A stretch of 64,000 bases of DNA from Leisingera sp. S132 (lineage in GTDB: Bacteria > Pseudomonadota > Alphaproteobacteria > Rhodobacterales > Rhodobacteraceae). The notes below the pieces were generated by a model. The model had not been told where the DNA came from. It saw only the letters and a list, made by a program, of their open reading frames with translations, and searched no databases. The position numbers were made by a program, and so were the translations under genes. The stretch is from the NCBI RefSeq assembly GCF_025144465.1, contig NZ_CP083553.1:3086001-3150000 (forward strand), given 5' to 3'. Below, one piece after another: positions 26,382 to 36,104 of the stretch (within the stretch, counting starts at the first letter, position 1; every line of letters starts with the position of its first letter).

Positions 26382-27430
26382 GGCTCTGTTGCGCAAATCG
26401 GGTGAGGGATTCATCTCATGAATCCAGCGTGATAGCTGGAGGGCATGAGCAGACCAACACCCCCGACCTACAAGATCAAGAACTGGCGGGCCTATAACGA
26501 AGCGCTGAAGCGTCGTGGCTCTCTGACGATCTGGTTCGATCCCGAGATGACGTGGGAGGCCCGGCCGACCGGCAAGAGAGGCCGACAGCCCATCTATAGC
26601 GACGCCGCGATCAAGACCTGCCTGACGATGAAGGTGCTGTTCCGTATGGCGCTCAGGCAGACGACCGGCTTCGTGGAAAGTCTCCTGCGATTGAGTGGAT
26701 TGGACTGGTCGGTACCGGATTTTAGCACGCTTTCACGCCGCCAGAAGTCTCTCGCCGTGAACATCCCGTATCGTGGTTCTGAGGGGCCGCTACACCTGCT
26801 GATCGACAGCACTGGGATAAAGGTAGAGGGCGAAGGCGAGTGGAATGCGCGCAAGCACGGTGGCTCGAAACGCCGCGTGTGGCGCAAGGTTCACCTCGGT
26901 ATCGACGAAAAGACACTGGAAATCCGGGCAGTCGAGTTCACCAGTAGCAACATTGGTGATGCGCCCATGCTGCCGGAACTGCTTAATCAGATCCCGCCCG
27001 AGCAGGAGATCGGCAGTGTCACGGCAGATGGCGCCTACGATACGCGCAAGTGCCACGATGCCATCGCCAACCGAGGTGCCAATGCCGTCGTCCCGCCCCG
27101 CAAGAACGCCAAGCCCTGGAAACCCGACACCGCAGGCGCGATTGCGCGCAACGAAGCGCTGCGGGCGTCGAAATACCTTGGCCGAGCGCTTTGGCGGAAA
27201 TGGAGTGGATACCACCGCCGAAGTCGTGCCGAAACCAAGATGCACTGCATGAAACTGCTGGGACAAAGACTGATGGCACGGGATCCTGGACGTCAGGTTG
27301 CCGAGCTTCAGCTCCGTGTTGCGGTCATGAACGGATTCACCGCGCTTGGCATACCCGTCACAGAGGCAGTGGGATAAGTCCGTCTGGGGAAAGGGGAACC
27401 TTGGCCCTCAACCGATTTGCGCAACAGAGT
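26382..27430 (+). mobile_element. Complete IS5-family element
   Basis: The left terminal repeat ggctctgttgcgcaaatcgg begins at 26382. The right end at about 27404-27430 reads as its near-perfect complement (ccgatttgcgcaacagag). The element is about 1.05 kb with one transposase gene. The flanks are unrelated (IS3 orfB on the left, serine recombinase on the right), so the original target is not restored on removal. Confidence 0.9.
26445..27377 (+). CDS. IS5-family transposase
   Basis: This 310-residue DDE transposase has the acidic residues in LLIDSTGIKV, TADGAYDTRK and RSRAETKMHC. The N-terminal region (RAYNEALKRRGSLTIWFDPE) and the KHGGSKRRVWRKVHLGID stretch are typical of the IS5 family. 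It appears intact within intact ends and may be active. A ggaggg ribosome site lies directly before the ATG. Confidence 0.96.
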   Translation: MSRPTPPTYKIKNWRAYNEALKRRGSLTIWFDPEMTWEARPTGKRGRQPIYSDAAIKTCLTMKVLFRMALRQTTGFVESLLRLSGLDWSVPDFSTLSRRQKSLAVNIPYRGSEGPLHLLIDSTGIKVEGEGEWNARKHGGSKRRVWRKVHLGIDEKTLEIRAVEFTSSNIGDAPMLPELLNQIPPEQEIGSVTADGAYDTRKCHDAIANRGANAVVPPRKNAKPWKPDTAGAIARNEALRASKYLGRALWRKWSGYHRRSRAETKMHCMKLLGQRLMARDPGRQVAELQLRVAVMNGFTALGIPVTEAVG

Positions 27431-28315
27431 CTTCCGCAGTTGCGGATCGTCGAACAGGATCTCTGGGATGCGGTCCGGGCCCGCCAGGGCGAACTGAAGA
27501 CCGCGGGCACCAATGTGCCGGTCTGGGACCGGCGCCGCCCCAAGACCTTGTTTTCCGGCCTGATGGCCTGCGGCTGCTGCGGCGGCGGCCTTGCCAAGAT
27601 CTCCAGGGACAGCTTCGGCTGCTCCCCGGCCCGCAACAAGGGGGCCGCGGTCTGCAGCAACAAGCGCACGATCAAGCAGGCCGACCTGGAAGCCCGGGTG
27701 CTGGATGCGCTGGCGAACCACCTGATGGATCCGGATGCGGTGCAGGCCTTCTGCGAAGAATACACTGCCGAGCGCAACCGGCTGAAGGCCGCAGCCGCCG
27801 GGAACCGCAAGGAAAAGGAACAGGCGCTCGCCCGCGCCAAACGGGATCATCAGAAGCTGGTGGATGCGATCATCGCAGGCATTCCCGCAGATCAGGTGAA
27901 GGACCGGATGATCGAGCTCGACACGCGGCGTCAGCAGCTGGAACGGGAGCTGGAGCATACCCCTGCCCCGGACACGGTGGCGTTTCACCCGTCGATGGCG
28001 GAGGCCTACCGCGAGCGGGTGTCGCGGCTGATCCGGAGCCTTGGTTCCGCCGAGGGCATGGAGGATGCCAAGGAGGCGCTGCGGGCTCTGGTGGAGCGGA
28101 TCGTGCTGACGCCTGCGGCGGCGGGCGCTGGCCTGGATCTGACGCTGGAGGGGGATCTGGCCGGGCTTCTGCGTCTTGCGGCGGGTGCGGAAGGCGCGGA
28201 CACAAAGAAGGCTTCGGGCGGTGCGCCAGAAGCCTTTGATATGTCTGATGAAATTGTGTTGGTTGCGGGAGCAGGATTTGGCCTTTGCCGAACGAAGATC
28301 ACTCTAAAGAAGTGA
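27431..28315 (+). pseudogene. Large serine recombinase, C-terminal remnant (older island)
   Basis: The frame encodes the C-terminal half of a large serine recombinase: a linker (LRIVEQDLWDAVRARQGEL), a zinc-ribbon (CGCCGGGLAKISRDSFGC, with a later C in AAVCSN) and a coiled-coil tail. The catalytic N-terminal domain is missing, removed at the IS5 junction. The last residues are read through a copy of the tRNA-fMet 3' end at 28260-28280. This is the same relationship as the second recombinase shows at 61890, which marks it as the integrase remnant of an earlier island at the same tRNA. Confidence 0.92.
28260..28280. repeat. 21-bp copy of the tRNA-fMet 3' end (attachment-site remnant)
   Basis: The 21 bases here are identical to 61890-61910, the CCA end, acceptor strand and start of the T arm of the tRNA-fMet gene (for example ggttgcgggagcaggattt). 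The copy lies in the same orientation and at the end of a serine recombinase frame. It is the left boundary of the 33.6-kb island and the right boundary of the older one. Confidence 0.92.
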
Positions 28316-28868
28316 TATTCGTTCAAGCTCGACAGCTGCCTTTTCAACCATCGCCAGAATGTTAAACCCAGTCAGCTTTGCGCAGGAAGCGCCCTTTGCA
28401 AACTCGACCGTGTGAGGCAACGGAGTATGTTTAGCGCCTCTTTGAAGGCAGCAAACAACCATGCGGAGGGGAATGTTCTATCTTTACCGCACTGGGCTTC
28501 CTAGAAGCCCTTTAGGGCCTGTCTGCGCTTGAAACCTTCCAGCCCACAGTTCACTGCGCTCATGGAGACTATAGCTACCAGAACGACAATCATAAAAAGC
28601 CAGCAGAGCGAGAAACCCTGTGATCAACCCTGACAAGAGGATTTCGCAGCTTTCAGTATCCGCCTCACCCGTACCCTGCAGTGCCTTCTTCAAGAAAAGA
28701 AACATACCTCTCGGCAACTCACCTGACCTCCAAGGTTTGAGAGAGTTAAAATTCTCCCTTATATTTTAACACGTTATTATCCTCCGTCATGCATATTGCG
28801 ACTGCTGGCAGCCGCGATATCAAAGTGTTCTGCGGCTTCCTGAGTTCTCAGTTAAACAGGATGGCGGT
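28281..28868. other. Left end of the island, no gene seen
   Basis: No convincing coding frame is present. A block near 28375-28425 resembles one near 124-170. The last 110 bases are AT-richer (tatattttaacacg near 28760) and probably hold the promoter of the lipoprotein gene. Confidence 0.4.
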
Positions 28869-29498
28869 ATGACTTACAAAATTTCCAAATTTGTGTTCTT
28901 AACCGGAACGTTGCTTTCAACAGCTGCTTGCAGTGTGAGTGAAAAGGCAAGCGACCGGCTCAAAGGCATGCACAGCACCCGTCTCCTAGTTGACGAAGGT
29001 GTGCCTGGGAAAATTGGCGGAAGTTCCGCGCCCCGCAAAGAACAAATCATGAACGTATTCTTAACCGGCTACAGCTACTGGGACAACACTCCCCGCGGAT
29101 CGGCACAGATTGCCCGGCCAGTGATCCACCGGCAGGCTGGCGGAACAGGAACCTACGAGGATCCGATCACTCTTGCAGTCGGGCATGTGAAACGAAACGG
29201 CCGCAGCTACATGGACTACCCTGCAGGCACGAAATTCTACGTTAAAAACTTGCAAAGATACGCAATTGTCGAGGATCTTTGCGGTGACGGGCCGAAACCG
29301 CAAGCAGGCCCTTGCCACAGCGGCTACCAGGGGCACGATTGGCTGGATATCTACGTTGGCGGCCAAGGTATCGACGAGAATTGGGTCGACCGCTGCATGA
29401 ACCGTATCACGGGAATTCAGCTGGTGATTCTAAATCCCGGTCCTGGCTACCCGGTTACACCAGGGGAAATTGCAGCCAGCGGGTGTGCAGCCCTTTGA
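28869..29498 (+). CDS. Predicted lipoprotein with RlpA/expansin-like double-psi beta-barrel
   Basis: The 209-residue product has a lipoprotein signal (FVFLTGTLLSTAAC, lipid-bearing cysteine at C21). The core reads YPAGTKFYVKNLQRYAIVED followed by CGDG, then WLDIYVGGQG and a C-terminal CMNRITG. This pattern is seen in double-psi beta-barrel proteins related to RlpA, barwin and EG45-type enzymes. Paired cysteines probably form disulfides in the periplasm. It may act on cell wall or polysaccharide. It is convergent with the exopolysaccharide operon. Function is uncertain. Confidence 0.7.
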   Translation: MTYKISKFVFLTGTLLSTAACSVSEKASDRLKGMHSTRLLVDEGVPGKIGGSSAPRKEQIMNVFLTGYSYWDNTPRGSAQIARPVIHRQAGGTGTYEDPITLAVGHVKRNGRSYMDYPAGTKFYVKNLQRYAIVEDLCGDGPKPQAGPCHSGYQGHDWLDIYVGGQGIDENWVDRCMNRITGIQLVILNPGPGYPVTPGEIAASGCAAL

Positions 29499-29540
29499 CG
29501 CGAAGCTGCAGTAAATCCATGTCTTGCCGGCTTAAGCCTG

Positions 29541-32090
29541 TCAGTTGGAGCGGGCAAGACGATGGGCAATGGCCTGAAGAATAACACCGTTTGTATTCAA
29601 GTCAGAGTAGGTCTCGGTTGTTCGACCGGTCTTCAGGTAGATGCTCGACGCAAACCCGTTCTTTGTTTTCGCGGCACTTCTAGTGAACCTGTATAGTTTC
29701 TCAGAGTATTCATGCGGCTGATAAGCTGACCAGAGAAAAGCAGCCTTACTGCTGATAACCAGATTTTCCTCACGAAACTCAGGCGTTCTGTATTCAGGCT
29801 CCTGCCCAACCGTGTCAAAGGCCCAGGTCCGTTTCTTTGCATCCAGTTGCAACCCCTGATAGAGGAACCAGGGCGACTTGTCGATTGCCCCTTCCGAGAC
29901 GCAGATGAGCCGACCGGTCTCGCGAAAGTCCTCCAATTGAGCGGCAAACAAGACATCCGCCAGATAGGCGCTTTCCTTCGACATCCTCATTTCCATTGCT
30001 TCAAGCAGCAGGGGTTCTGCGCCGAACGGCCCGATTTTGGCCGCAGCTTCCAGCAATGCCATTTGCCCATCGGCTGCCGAACGGCCAGCAAAGACCTCAT
30101 ATGGGGATTTGGCAGCGATCCCCCACCGCCGGAAGGCCAATGCCGAGTAATGGGCGCTATGTGACACATATGAAGTCTCAAGTTCTCCATTTGTGACCGA
30201 GTGAATTTCACCCTCTATGATCACCTTCCGAAGGTCCCAGGAAGCGACAAGCTTAGCCAGTTGCTCTCCGAAACTGCTGTGCCGGCGCAGGTTGTCCAAG
30301 GCAGCAAGCAGCCGGCCTGCGTCGGATCCGTCAAAGTCCCTGTTGCCCCATTTGCGGCGATCAGTCCGGATCCATCCCTGCGGCAAGTGACGTCCCATGA
30401 AGGTCCTGCCCGTGATATTGGGCAGGATCTTGCGGATAGCAGTTTCAAAGTCCGGTTGGCTGATCAAGCCAATCTGCACAGCAGCCACTAAGCCATTGAT
30501 GTGACTGCCAACATCCCACATCGTGACGGCCTCGTGTTTCCGCCCGCCCGGTGCGAAGTCCACTGTCGCCGGACACAACCCGGTCCTGGGATCAGTGAAA
30601 TTTTCGAAATATTGCCAGGCAACGCGGGCATCTTCCAAAAGCTCTTGCCGCTTGGCATCCGAGAGGTTCTGGCGTGTTCTTGTCAACTCCGGCGCGGCAG
30701 CAGCCGTCCTCCTCCATCGTGTTGGCAGCGGCCCTGCCGGGGCAACGGTCCGGGCAAACTCTTCAAGAAGGAGAAACTTCGTCTCCTCATCCCTGAGCAT
30801 GTCCTTCAAAAGGGTTTCCAACGCTCGCCGCTCAGGCGGAAAGGCAATCGCCTCCGACTGTATAAAAACCACCACATCCCCGGTTCCCGCCGTGGCTGAC
30901 TCAAATGCTTCCGCCGCACCGCCATCGCTGACAACCCGTTGCGGTAATTGCAGGAAACCTGCGCCCTCCAGCCCTTGGGCACCACCTGTTTCTGCGATAA
31001 AGGCAATGCCGATTCCAGGACCCAACGGCCTGACCGTCCGGATTTTCGCCTCACTCCGGCTTTCAATTTCCACAGGGAGCATTCTGTGTTGCGCGGTACT
31101 GGTTTCAGCGTTCTTTGGCTGAAAGTCGGTTGGAACCCAAAAACCGTTGTCGGCCTCACCCGCAAACTGGTTTCCGGCGGAATGGGGGATTCCGGCTGCC
31201 TGAAGAAACTTTGTAAAACCTGAATACCCGGATAATTGATCACGATCATTCTCTTGCGGCTTCAGAACATGCAGGCAAACCGTCCGTTTGAAGCCGTAGG
31301 TGTCGCGCAGTTGAATGTCTGTCACCGGCAATAGCGACACTTCTCCATCCAGCTCTTGTTGCGACAGCGCGCTGGCAAACCAAATCGCGGCTGCCTTCAG
31401 CTTTTTCACATCCATCCCAGAGAAATCCTTCGCTGAGAAGTAGATTATATTCTGGCTGGCAGAAGCTGCGGCGGTTTGCGCTTTCCCGTCAAAATCATTC
31501 AGGGATAGCAGGTTGCCGCCAAACAGCCTCACGACACCATTGCCCCAAGTTTCGGTCCTGACCGGAGCTGACTGCGCCGGAACCGACAGGAGATTGAGAA
31601 TGCCCGCAGAACGCACTCCGCGCGGAGCAGCAGGATTTTCCTGGTCCGCACAGGCGATTGCCTGCAGGACCTTGGCCGGCTGCCGGGCAGAGCCCCCCGA
31701 CCACAGCATCCCTTGCATGGCAAAGACGGCGTCATGAGCCGCCCGGGCTTGGAAATGCTCGGACAGTGACTGCAGTTCCGGAACGTAAGGCACAACATCC
31801 AACCCGCTTCTGCCAATCAGATAGCCGTTCAGAACCTGTGCTAGTTTGCTTTTTGCAGTATGCGGGCGGCCTTGTTTATCATAGGGGTTCACCACGCAGG
31901 CGAGCGGTATGTTCTGGTCAACAAAGGCATCAATCACCGTAATAAGGTGCGGGATTGAAACGTCTTCATTGATATCTGTCACTACGGGGACAGTTTGCGC
32001 AGGAAGCTTCCGCGCAACAGAAGCTGATCCAACCCCTGGGAACAGGGCCAAGCCGGCCGCGACCGATTTCAGAAATAATCTGCGTCTCAT
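29541..32090 (-). CDS. Exported DUF3131-domain protein, exopolysaccharide operon
   Basis: The 849-residue product has an export signal (MRRRLFLKSVAAGLALFPGV) with an arginine-rich start that could use Tat or Sec. The C-terminal part from about 490 matches the DUF3131 type (DARVAWQYFENFTDPRTGLC, WDVGSHINGLVAAVQIGL), a predicted alpha/alpha-barrel resembling glucoamylase-type glycosidases. The N-terminal 450 residues are a deacetylase-like or unknown region. Its start overlaps the stop of the polymerase gene (ATGA), so the two are translationally coupled and probably act on the same secreted polysaccharide. Confidence 0.85.
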   Translation of the reverse strand: MRRRLFLKSVAAGLALFPGVGSASVARKLPAQTVPVVTDINEDVSIPHLITVIDAFVDQNIPLACVVNPYDKQGRPHTAKSKLAQVLNGYLIGRSGLDVVPYVPELQSLSEHFQARAAHDAVFAMQGMLWSGGSARQPAKVLQAIACADQENPAAPRGVRSAGILNLLSVPAQSAPVRTETWGNGVVRLFGGNLLSLNDFDGKAQTAAASASQNIIYFSAKDFSGMDVKKLKAAAIWFASALSQQELDGEVSLLPVTDIQLRDTYGFKRTVCLHVLKPQENDRDQLSGYSGFTKFLQAAGIPHSAGNQFAGEADNGFWVPTDFQPKNAETSTAQHRMLPVEIESRSEAKIRTVRPLGPGIGIAFIAETGGAQGLEGAGFLQLPQRVVSDGGAAEAFESATAGTGDVVVFIQSEAIAFPPERRALETLLKDMLRDEETKFLLLEEFARTVAPAGPLPTRWRRTAAAAPELTRTRQNLSDAKRQELLEDARVAWQYFENFTDPRTGLCPATVDFAPGGRKHEAVTMWDVGSHINGLVAAVQIGLISQPDFETAIRKILPNITGRTFMGRHLPQGWIRTDRRKWGNRDFDGSDAGRLLAALDNLRRHSSFGEQLAKLVASWDLRKVIIEGEIHSVTNGELETSYVSHSAHYSALAFRRWGIAAKSPYEVFAGRSAADGQMALLEAAAKIGPFGAEPLLLEAMEMRMSKESAYLADVLFAAQLEDFRETGRLICVSEGAIDKSPWFLYQGLQLDAKKRTWAFDTVGQEPEYRTPEFREENLVISSKAAFLWSAYQPHEYSEKLYRFTRSAAKTKNGFASSIYLKTGRTTETYSDLNTNGVILQAIAHRLARSN

Positions 32091-35000
32091 GTATGGCCGG
32101 CCACCAATCCATAGTCTCGTCCTTGGCGCTTTACGCTACCCCAGCTGGCTAAACGTCCGGTTACGGCACGTAAAACTGAGCGTATTACCGAAAAATACAT
32201 GAGCGGACGGTAGACGAGGCGTTGAATCGGAAACAGCAGCAAGGACCATCTGCTTTCATCTTCATCGGATGTGATGGCAATGGCAGCAATCAACAGCTCT
32301 AGCGCCGGGAGTGCAAGGTAGGCCCATATGTACTGCGCCGACTGTGTGTGCTGGGAACCTCCAACCTCGCCTGCCCAGCCACCGGCCATCAGCTTGTACA
32401 GCATCAAGATCACAAACAGATCTGCGATAGGGGCCAACAGCGGGAAAACATAGCCAAACACAAACATGTCGGAAATTGATACCAAGCCAACCGAACGCCT
32501 CTCAATGATCGCCCGTTTATGCTTCCAGGCGCTTTGGAACATTCCAAAGGACCATCGAAGCCGCTGTTTCAGAAGCTGACCCACCTTCTCCGGCACTTCG
32601 GTGTACGCCTTGGCCTTTGGCTCGAAGACGATATTATACCCCGCCCGGTTCACCTGGATTGTGAGGTCAGTATCTTCGGTCAGAGTTTCCTCACTGAACA
32701 ATCCCGCTTTCTTCAAAGCCTCAACCCGCCACGCACCGATGGCTCCTGGAACCACCAGAATGCCGTTGATCAGGTCAAACGCTTTCCTTTCGACATTCTG
32801 GGACGTTGCATACTCAAATGCCTGCAGCCGGGTCAGCAGGTTCACACGGTTGCCTGCAATGATTTTACCTGCCACCGCACCGGTCTTCGGATCTGCAAAG
32901 TGCCTGACAAGATGTGTAATTGCGTTCCTGCCCACTTGCGTATCCGCATCGATGCAGACGACAAACTCAGCATCTGTGCTCAGTATCGCCCTGTTAAGCG
33001 CACTCCACTTCCCTTGGTTTGGTTGGGAGATGAGGCGGACTTCGCTCTTGTGGCCAAACTTGAGCACCTCAATAAGCGTGTCGTCGGTGGAGCCGTCATC
33101 CACCACGATAATTTCCAGGTTCTTGTAGCCGCTGGTGCGCACGCTTTCGATGCTCTGGGAGATCACCTTTGCCTCATTGTGGGCGGGGATTATCACCGCA
33201 ACCTTCGGCTGTCTTTGCAGGGGTGTAAATCTTTCCCGGCGGTTCAAAACCGCCAGGATCAGAATGCCGGCAGAGCGAACTATGCCAATTGCAAGCACCG
33301 TCCAGAAAACAACAACGACAGCTTGCTGCGCTATCCAGACAATGGAGAAGGAAACTCTGTCAAAGGCCGGGGATCCGCCCTCGGCAACAGGCATCAGCGC
33401 AGCCCGGTTGGTGCCAAGAAGATCCGCCAGCGTCGTAAACTCATAGCCTTTTGCCCGCAGTGAACGGATTATCGGGCGAACTGCGTCTACTGTGGCAGTA
33501 CGGTCCTGGCCACCGTCATGCAAAAGAATGACATTGCCGCTCCCCTGTTCCACCTGGTCTATCACATAATTTACGATTTCCCCGCTGTCCCAGCCTTCCC
33601 AATCCTTGGGAACAATTTCCATACCCGCAATCGCGAACCCCCGGGCTTCAGCTGCCTCCAGTGAGGCCACCCGCTCTGCGCTGATCGGGCCGCCGCTACG
33701 CTGGAAGGGTTCGCGGTAGAGCAAGGTCTTCCGACCGGTAGATCCAGCCAGGATTTTGGCTGAGAGCGAAAACTCCAGATCAACGCGGGTGTTGGAGATC
33801 TGGTCCATTCTGGGGTGAGAAAAGCTGTGCGCACCGACCTCGTGCCCTTCGTCAACCATCCGGGTGACCAGGTCGGGAGCATCCATGACACTGGTGCCGA
33901 CAACAAAGAAGGACCCGGGAACGTTCTCTTCCTGCAGGATATCCAGAATTTCCTTGGTGTATTTTTCATGCGGACCGTCATCAAAGGTCAGCACAAGCTT
34001 GCGCCTGTCCGGTTTGCCGTAGAGCTCAATCGAATACGGCTTGGGCAGAAGGCTATAGGTCTGGTTGCTGATCAGGCCACTCTCCGCCTCGAAGGAAAAT
34101 TGACGTGCTCCTGCAGTTGCGCGCTGGTCGATGCGGATAAACGCGCCATGTCCTTTGTAATCAACATAGTTATTGAGCTCTACGACATGAAGTTCAGCCC
34201 CCAAAACATCTTTGGAAGCATCTTGATGCTGCAGGACTTTCCAAATTCCGGGATCCTCTTGCCCAAGAGACCACACGGCAACGTTGGCAATGCCAAGCTC
34301 CTTGAGGCGCACCAGCTGGTTGTGTGCTGACGCGGCATCCAGCATCCAGATTTTGCGCTGACGTCCTTGGGCGTCACGGTAGCGGCTAAAGCTGTTTTGG
34401 GCTTTGGCGCTGAACCGCAATTTTGCTCCTGAGGAGCTTACTCTCTGCATGGCTTCCGAGTATGACAAGACCTCAGGCTTTGATACGCCAGACGTCCACT
34501 CAACCGAGAAATTGCCGAGCGCGACAACCAGCTTGTCTGCTCCGACAGCCTGGACTGCCTCAGCGGACAAGTCTGCCGTCCAGTTGAAAGGTGCAAGCGG
34601 GCCTGGCACAGACTCCACCCAAGGCTGCTGAAACAGCTTCAGGATAATCTGGTCAAACAGATCACTCAGATCCTCTTCCTTCCAGTGGGACTGCTGGCCT
34701 GCAAGGATAGTACAGGCTTTCAGCCCTCGGGAACGGAACGCATTTGAAAAGTTCGACATCAGTGGCTTGAGGCGACGGAATGCGTCTGGCTTCAATCCAG
34801 TTAAGTCCAGGCATGCACCTTGTGCATTCAATGCCGTCACTGCGGCGGCCATATCTTCGGCCAGCGCTGCCACTCGCTCTGTATCTGCGAGGCCTTCGAG
34901 AAAGACCTCTTTCTGCCTTGCCTCACCGAGCAAAATGACCGGCAGAAGCTGCGGACGCATAGCCGTCCTGGCAATGTACTCTTCAACAGCAATCCGGGTA

Positions 35001-35575
35001 TCCTTGCTGATAACAGAGACTGCAGGACGGCCTCCTTTCTCGACGATGCTGATCCACTCAGGCACGACCACGCCAATTTGGCCGCAACTGTCTTCCAGCG
35101 ACAAAAATGCTTGTTCAGATGACACAGGCACATGACCAAATATCTTGGGAACCGCCGTGTTTGCCAGCGCCGAAAAAAGGGGCTGTTTGCGTCCATCTCC
35201 ACAGGAAGTTTCTGCTTCTGGTACCGCAAAGGCCGAAGCCAAATGTACTTGATCATGATAACTGGAACCGTCCACCTTATAAGAAGCATAAACATGCTTT
35301 TCATCGTAGAATGGATTCAGCTCCCGCAGTGCAGACTGCAAAGAGAAAGCGCCGTCAAGAAACAGCACAGCCCAGCAAATGACGGCCGTTACCAAGGCAA
35401 CAAGAACAGCCCTAACCCGGCGAACGCGGATCCTTTTGGGATCGGCAAATACCCTGCCGGATGACGAAACGGTTTCAAGTCTGTCCTGGTGAAAGGAAAA
35501 CCGCGTCAAACGATCACCCTCCGAACACAGCCGTACTGCTCTTCGAAAGCTGCCAGGCACAAACCCGCAAAGCAT
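32087..35575 (-). CDS. Three-domain GH18-like / polysaccharide deacetylase / GT2 glycosyltransferase
   Basis: This 1162-residue membrane protein combines three activities. A transmembrane helix at about 54-77 leads to an extracytoplasmic GH18-like region (about 130-450). A NodB-type deacetylase follows (about 525-730) with LTFDDGPHEKYT, GAHSFSHPRMDQ and LLHDGGQDR. After another helix comes a processive GT2 domain (about 790-1030) with VVDDGSTDD, CIDADTQVG, EDTDLT and QRLRWSFGM, then C-terminal helices. Such fusions probably polymerise and deacetylate a beta-linked amino-sugar polymer, doing in one chain what PgaC and PgaB do separately. The TGA overlaps the start of the DUF3131 gene. The first ATG at 35575 was kept; later starts before the helix are possible. 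Confidence 0.92.
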   Translation of the reverse strand: MLCGFVPGSFRRAVRLCSEGDRLTRFSFHQDRLETVSSSGRVFADPKRIRVRRVRAVLVALVTAVICWAVLFLDGAFSLQSALRELNPFYDEKHVYASYKVDGSSYHDQVHLASAFAVPEAETSCGDGRKQPLFSALANTAVPKIFGHVPVSSEQAFLSLEDSCGQIGVVVPEWISIVEKGGRPAVSVISKDTRIAVEEYIARTAMRPQLLPVILLGEARQKEVFLEGLADTERVAALAEDMAAAVTALNAQGACLDLTGLKPDAFRRLKPLMSNFSNAFRSRGLKACTILAGQQSHWKEEDLSDLFDQIILKLFQQPWVESVPGPLAPFNWTADLSAEAVQAVGADKLVVALGNFSVEWTSGVSKPEVLSYSEAMQRVSSSGAKLRFSAKAQNSFSRYRDAQGRQRKIWMLDAASAHNQLVRLKELGIANVAVWSLGQEDPGIWKVLQHQDASKDVLGAELHVVELNNYVDYKGHGAFIRIDQRATAGARQFSFEAESGLISNQTYSLLPKPYSIELYGKPDRRKLVLTFDDGPHEKYTKEILDILQEENVPGSFFVVGTSVMDAPDLVTRMVDEGHEVGAHSFSHPRMDQISNTRVDLEFSLSAKILAGSTGRKTLLYREPFQRSGGPISAERVASLEAAEARGFAIAGMEIVPKDWEGWDSGEIVNYVIDQVEQGSGNVILLHDGGQDRTATVDAVRPIIRSLRAKGYEFTTLADLLGTNRAALMPVAEGGSPAFDRVSFSIVWIAQQAVVVVFWTVLAIGIVRSAGILILAVLNRRERFTPLQRQPKVAVIIPAHNEAKVISQSIESVRTSGYKNLEIIVVDDGSTDDTLIEVLKFGHKSEVRLISQPNQGKWSALNRAILSTDAEFVVCIDADTQVGRNAITHLVRHFADPKTGAVAGKIIAGNRVNLLTRLQAFEYATSQNVERKAFDLINGILVVPGAIGAWRVEALKKAGLFSEETLTEDTDLTIQVNRAGYNIVFEPKAKAYTEVPEKVGQLLKQRLRWSFGMFQSAWKHKRAIIERRSVGLVSISDMFVFGYVFPLLAPIADLFVILMLYKLMAGGWAGEVGGSQHTQSAQYIWAYLALPALELLIAAIAITSDEDESRWSLLLFPIQRLVYRPLMYFSVIRSVLRAVTGRLASWGSVKRQGRDYGLVAGHT

Positions 35576-36104
35576 AAATCAACACTACTGTCAGCCACGG
35601 TCCCCCGACCCCTTTGCAGGCCAACACTGCTGTCTAGACTGCGCAGCGCCCGTCCTCACAGAGTTCCACGCATGACAAGCAGATCAGGCTACATGGCCTA
35701 CAATGTTCCCATTAAGGCAGGGCTTGTCAAAATTTCTTCAAGTTTTAGCCAAAAATTCGCTTTAAACACTAAATTAAAGCGACAATTCCATAGATTTGCG
35801 AGGCACTGTTGACACCAGCAGCATAACAGGCGTTTGCGCGGAAACCGGTCAAAAAACTTGGATACCGGCAACATCAGTTCTTACCGGAGGTCGGCGTCGC
35901 ACCTTCAAGCTTCGTCGACAATTCGGAAACAATGGCGGCCAGTTGCAAGAATTGAATGAGAAATCCGGCTGGTCGCACGAGGTTTGCTTCAGATTCTAAA
36001 AAAGGTTGTTGTTTCTCTCCGAAAGCGCTCTATCACCTTAATCCCAAGGAAGTTTCGCCCGAATGAGTATCCAAGATTGGGCTCTTGCGCTTAGTGGGGA
36101 TTAC
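35576..36104. other. Intergenic region between divergent genes
   Basis: No protein-like frame is seen. The AT-rich stretch around 35735-35800 probably contains promoters for the polymerase operon, and the stretch before 36105 those for the DUF995 gene. No clear operator was found. Confidence 0.4.

Noticed and set aside
27346..28239. 297-residue frame overlapping the recombinase remnant
   Set aside because: Very Gly/Arg-rich out-of-frame translation of the serine recombinase C-terminus.
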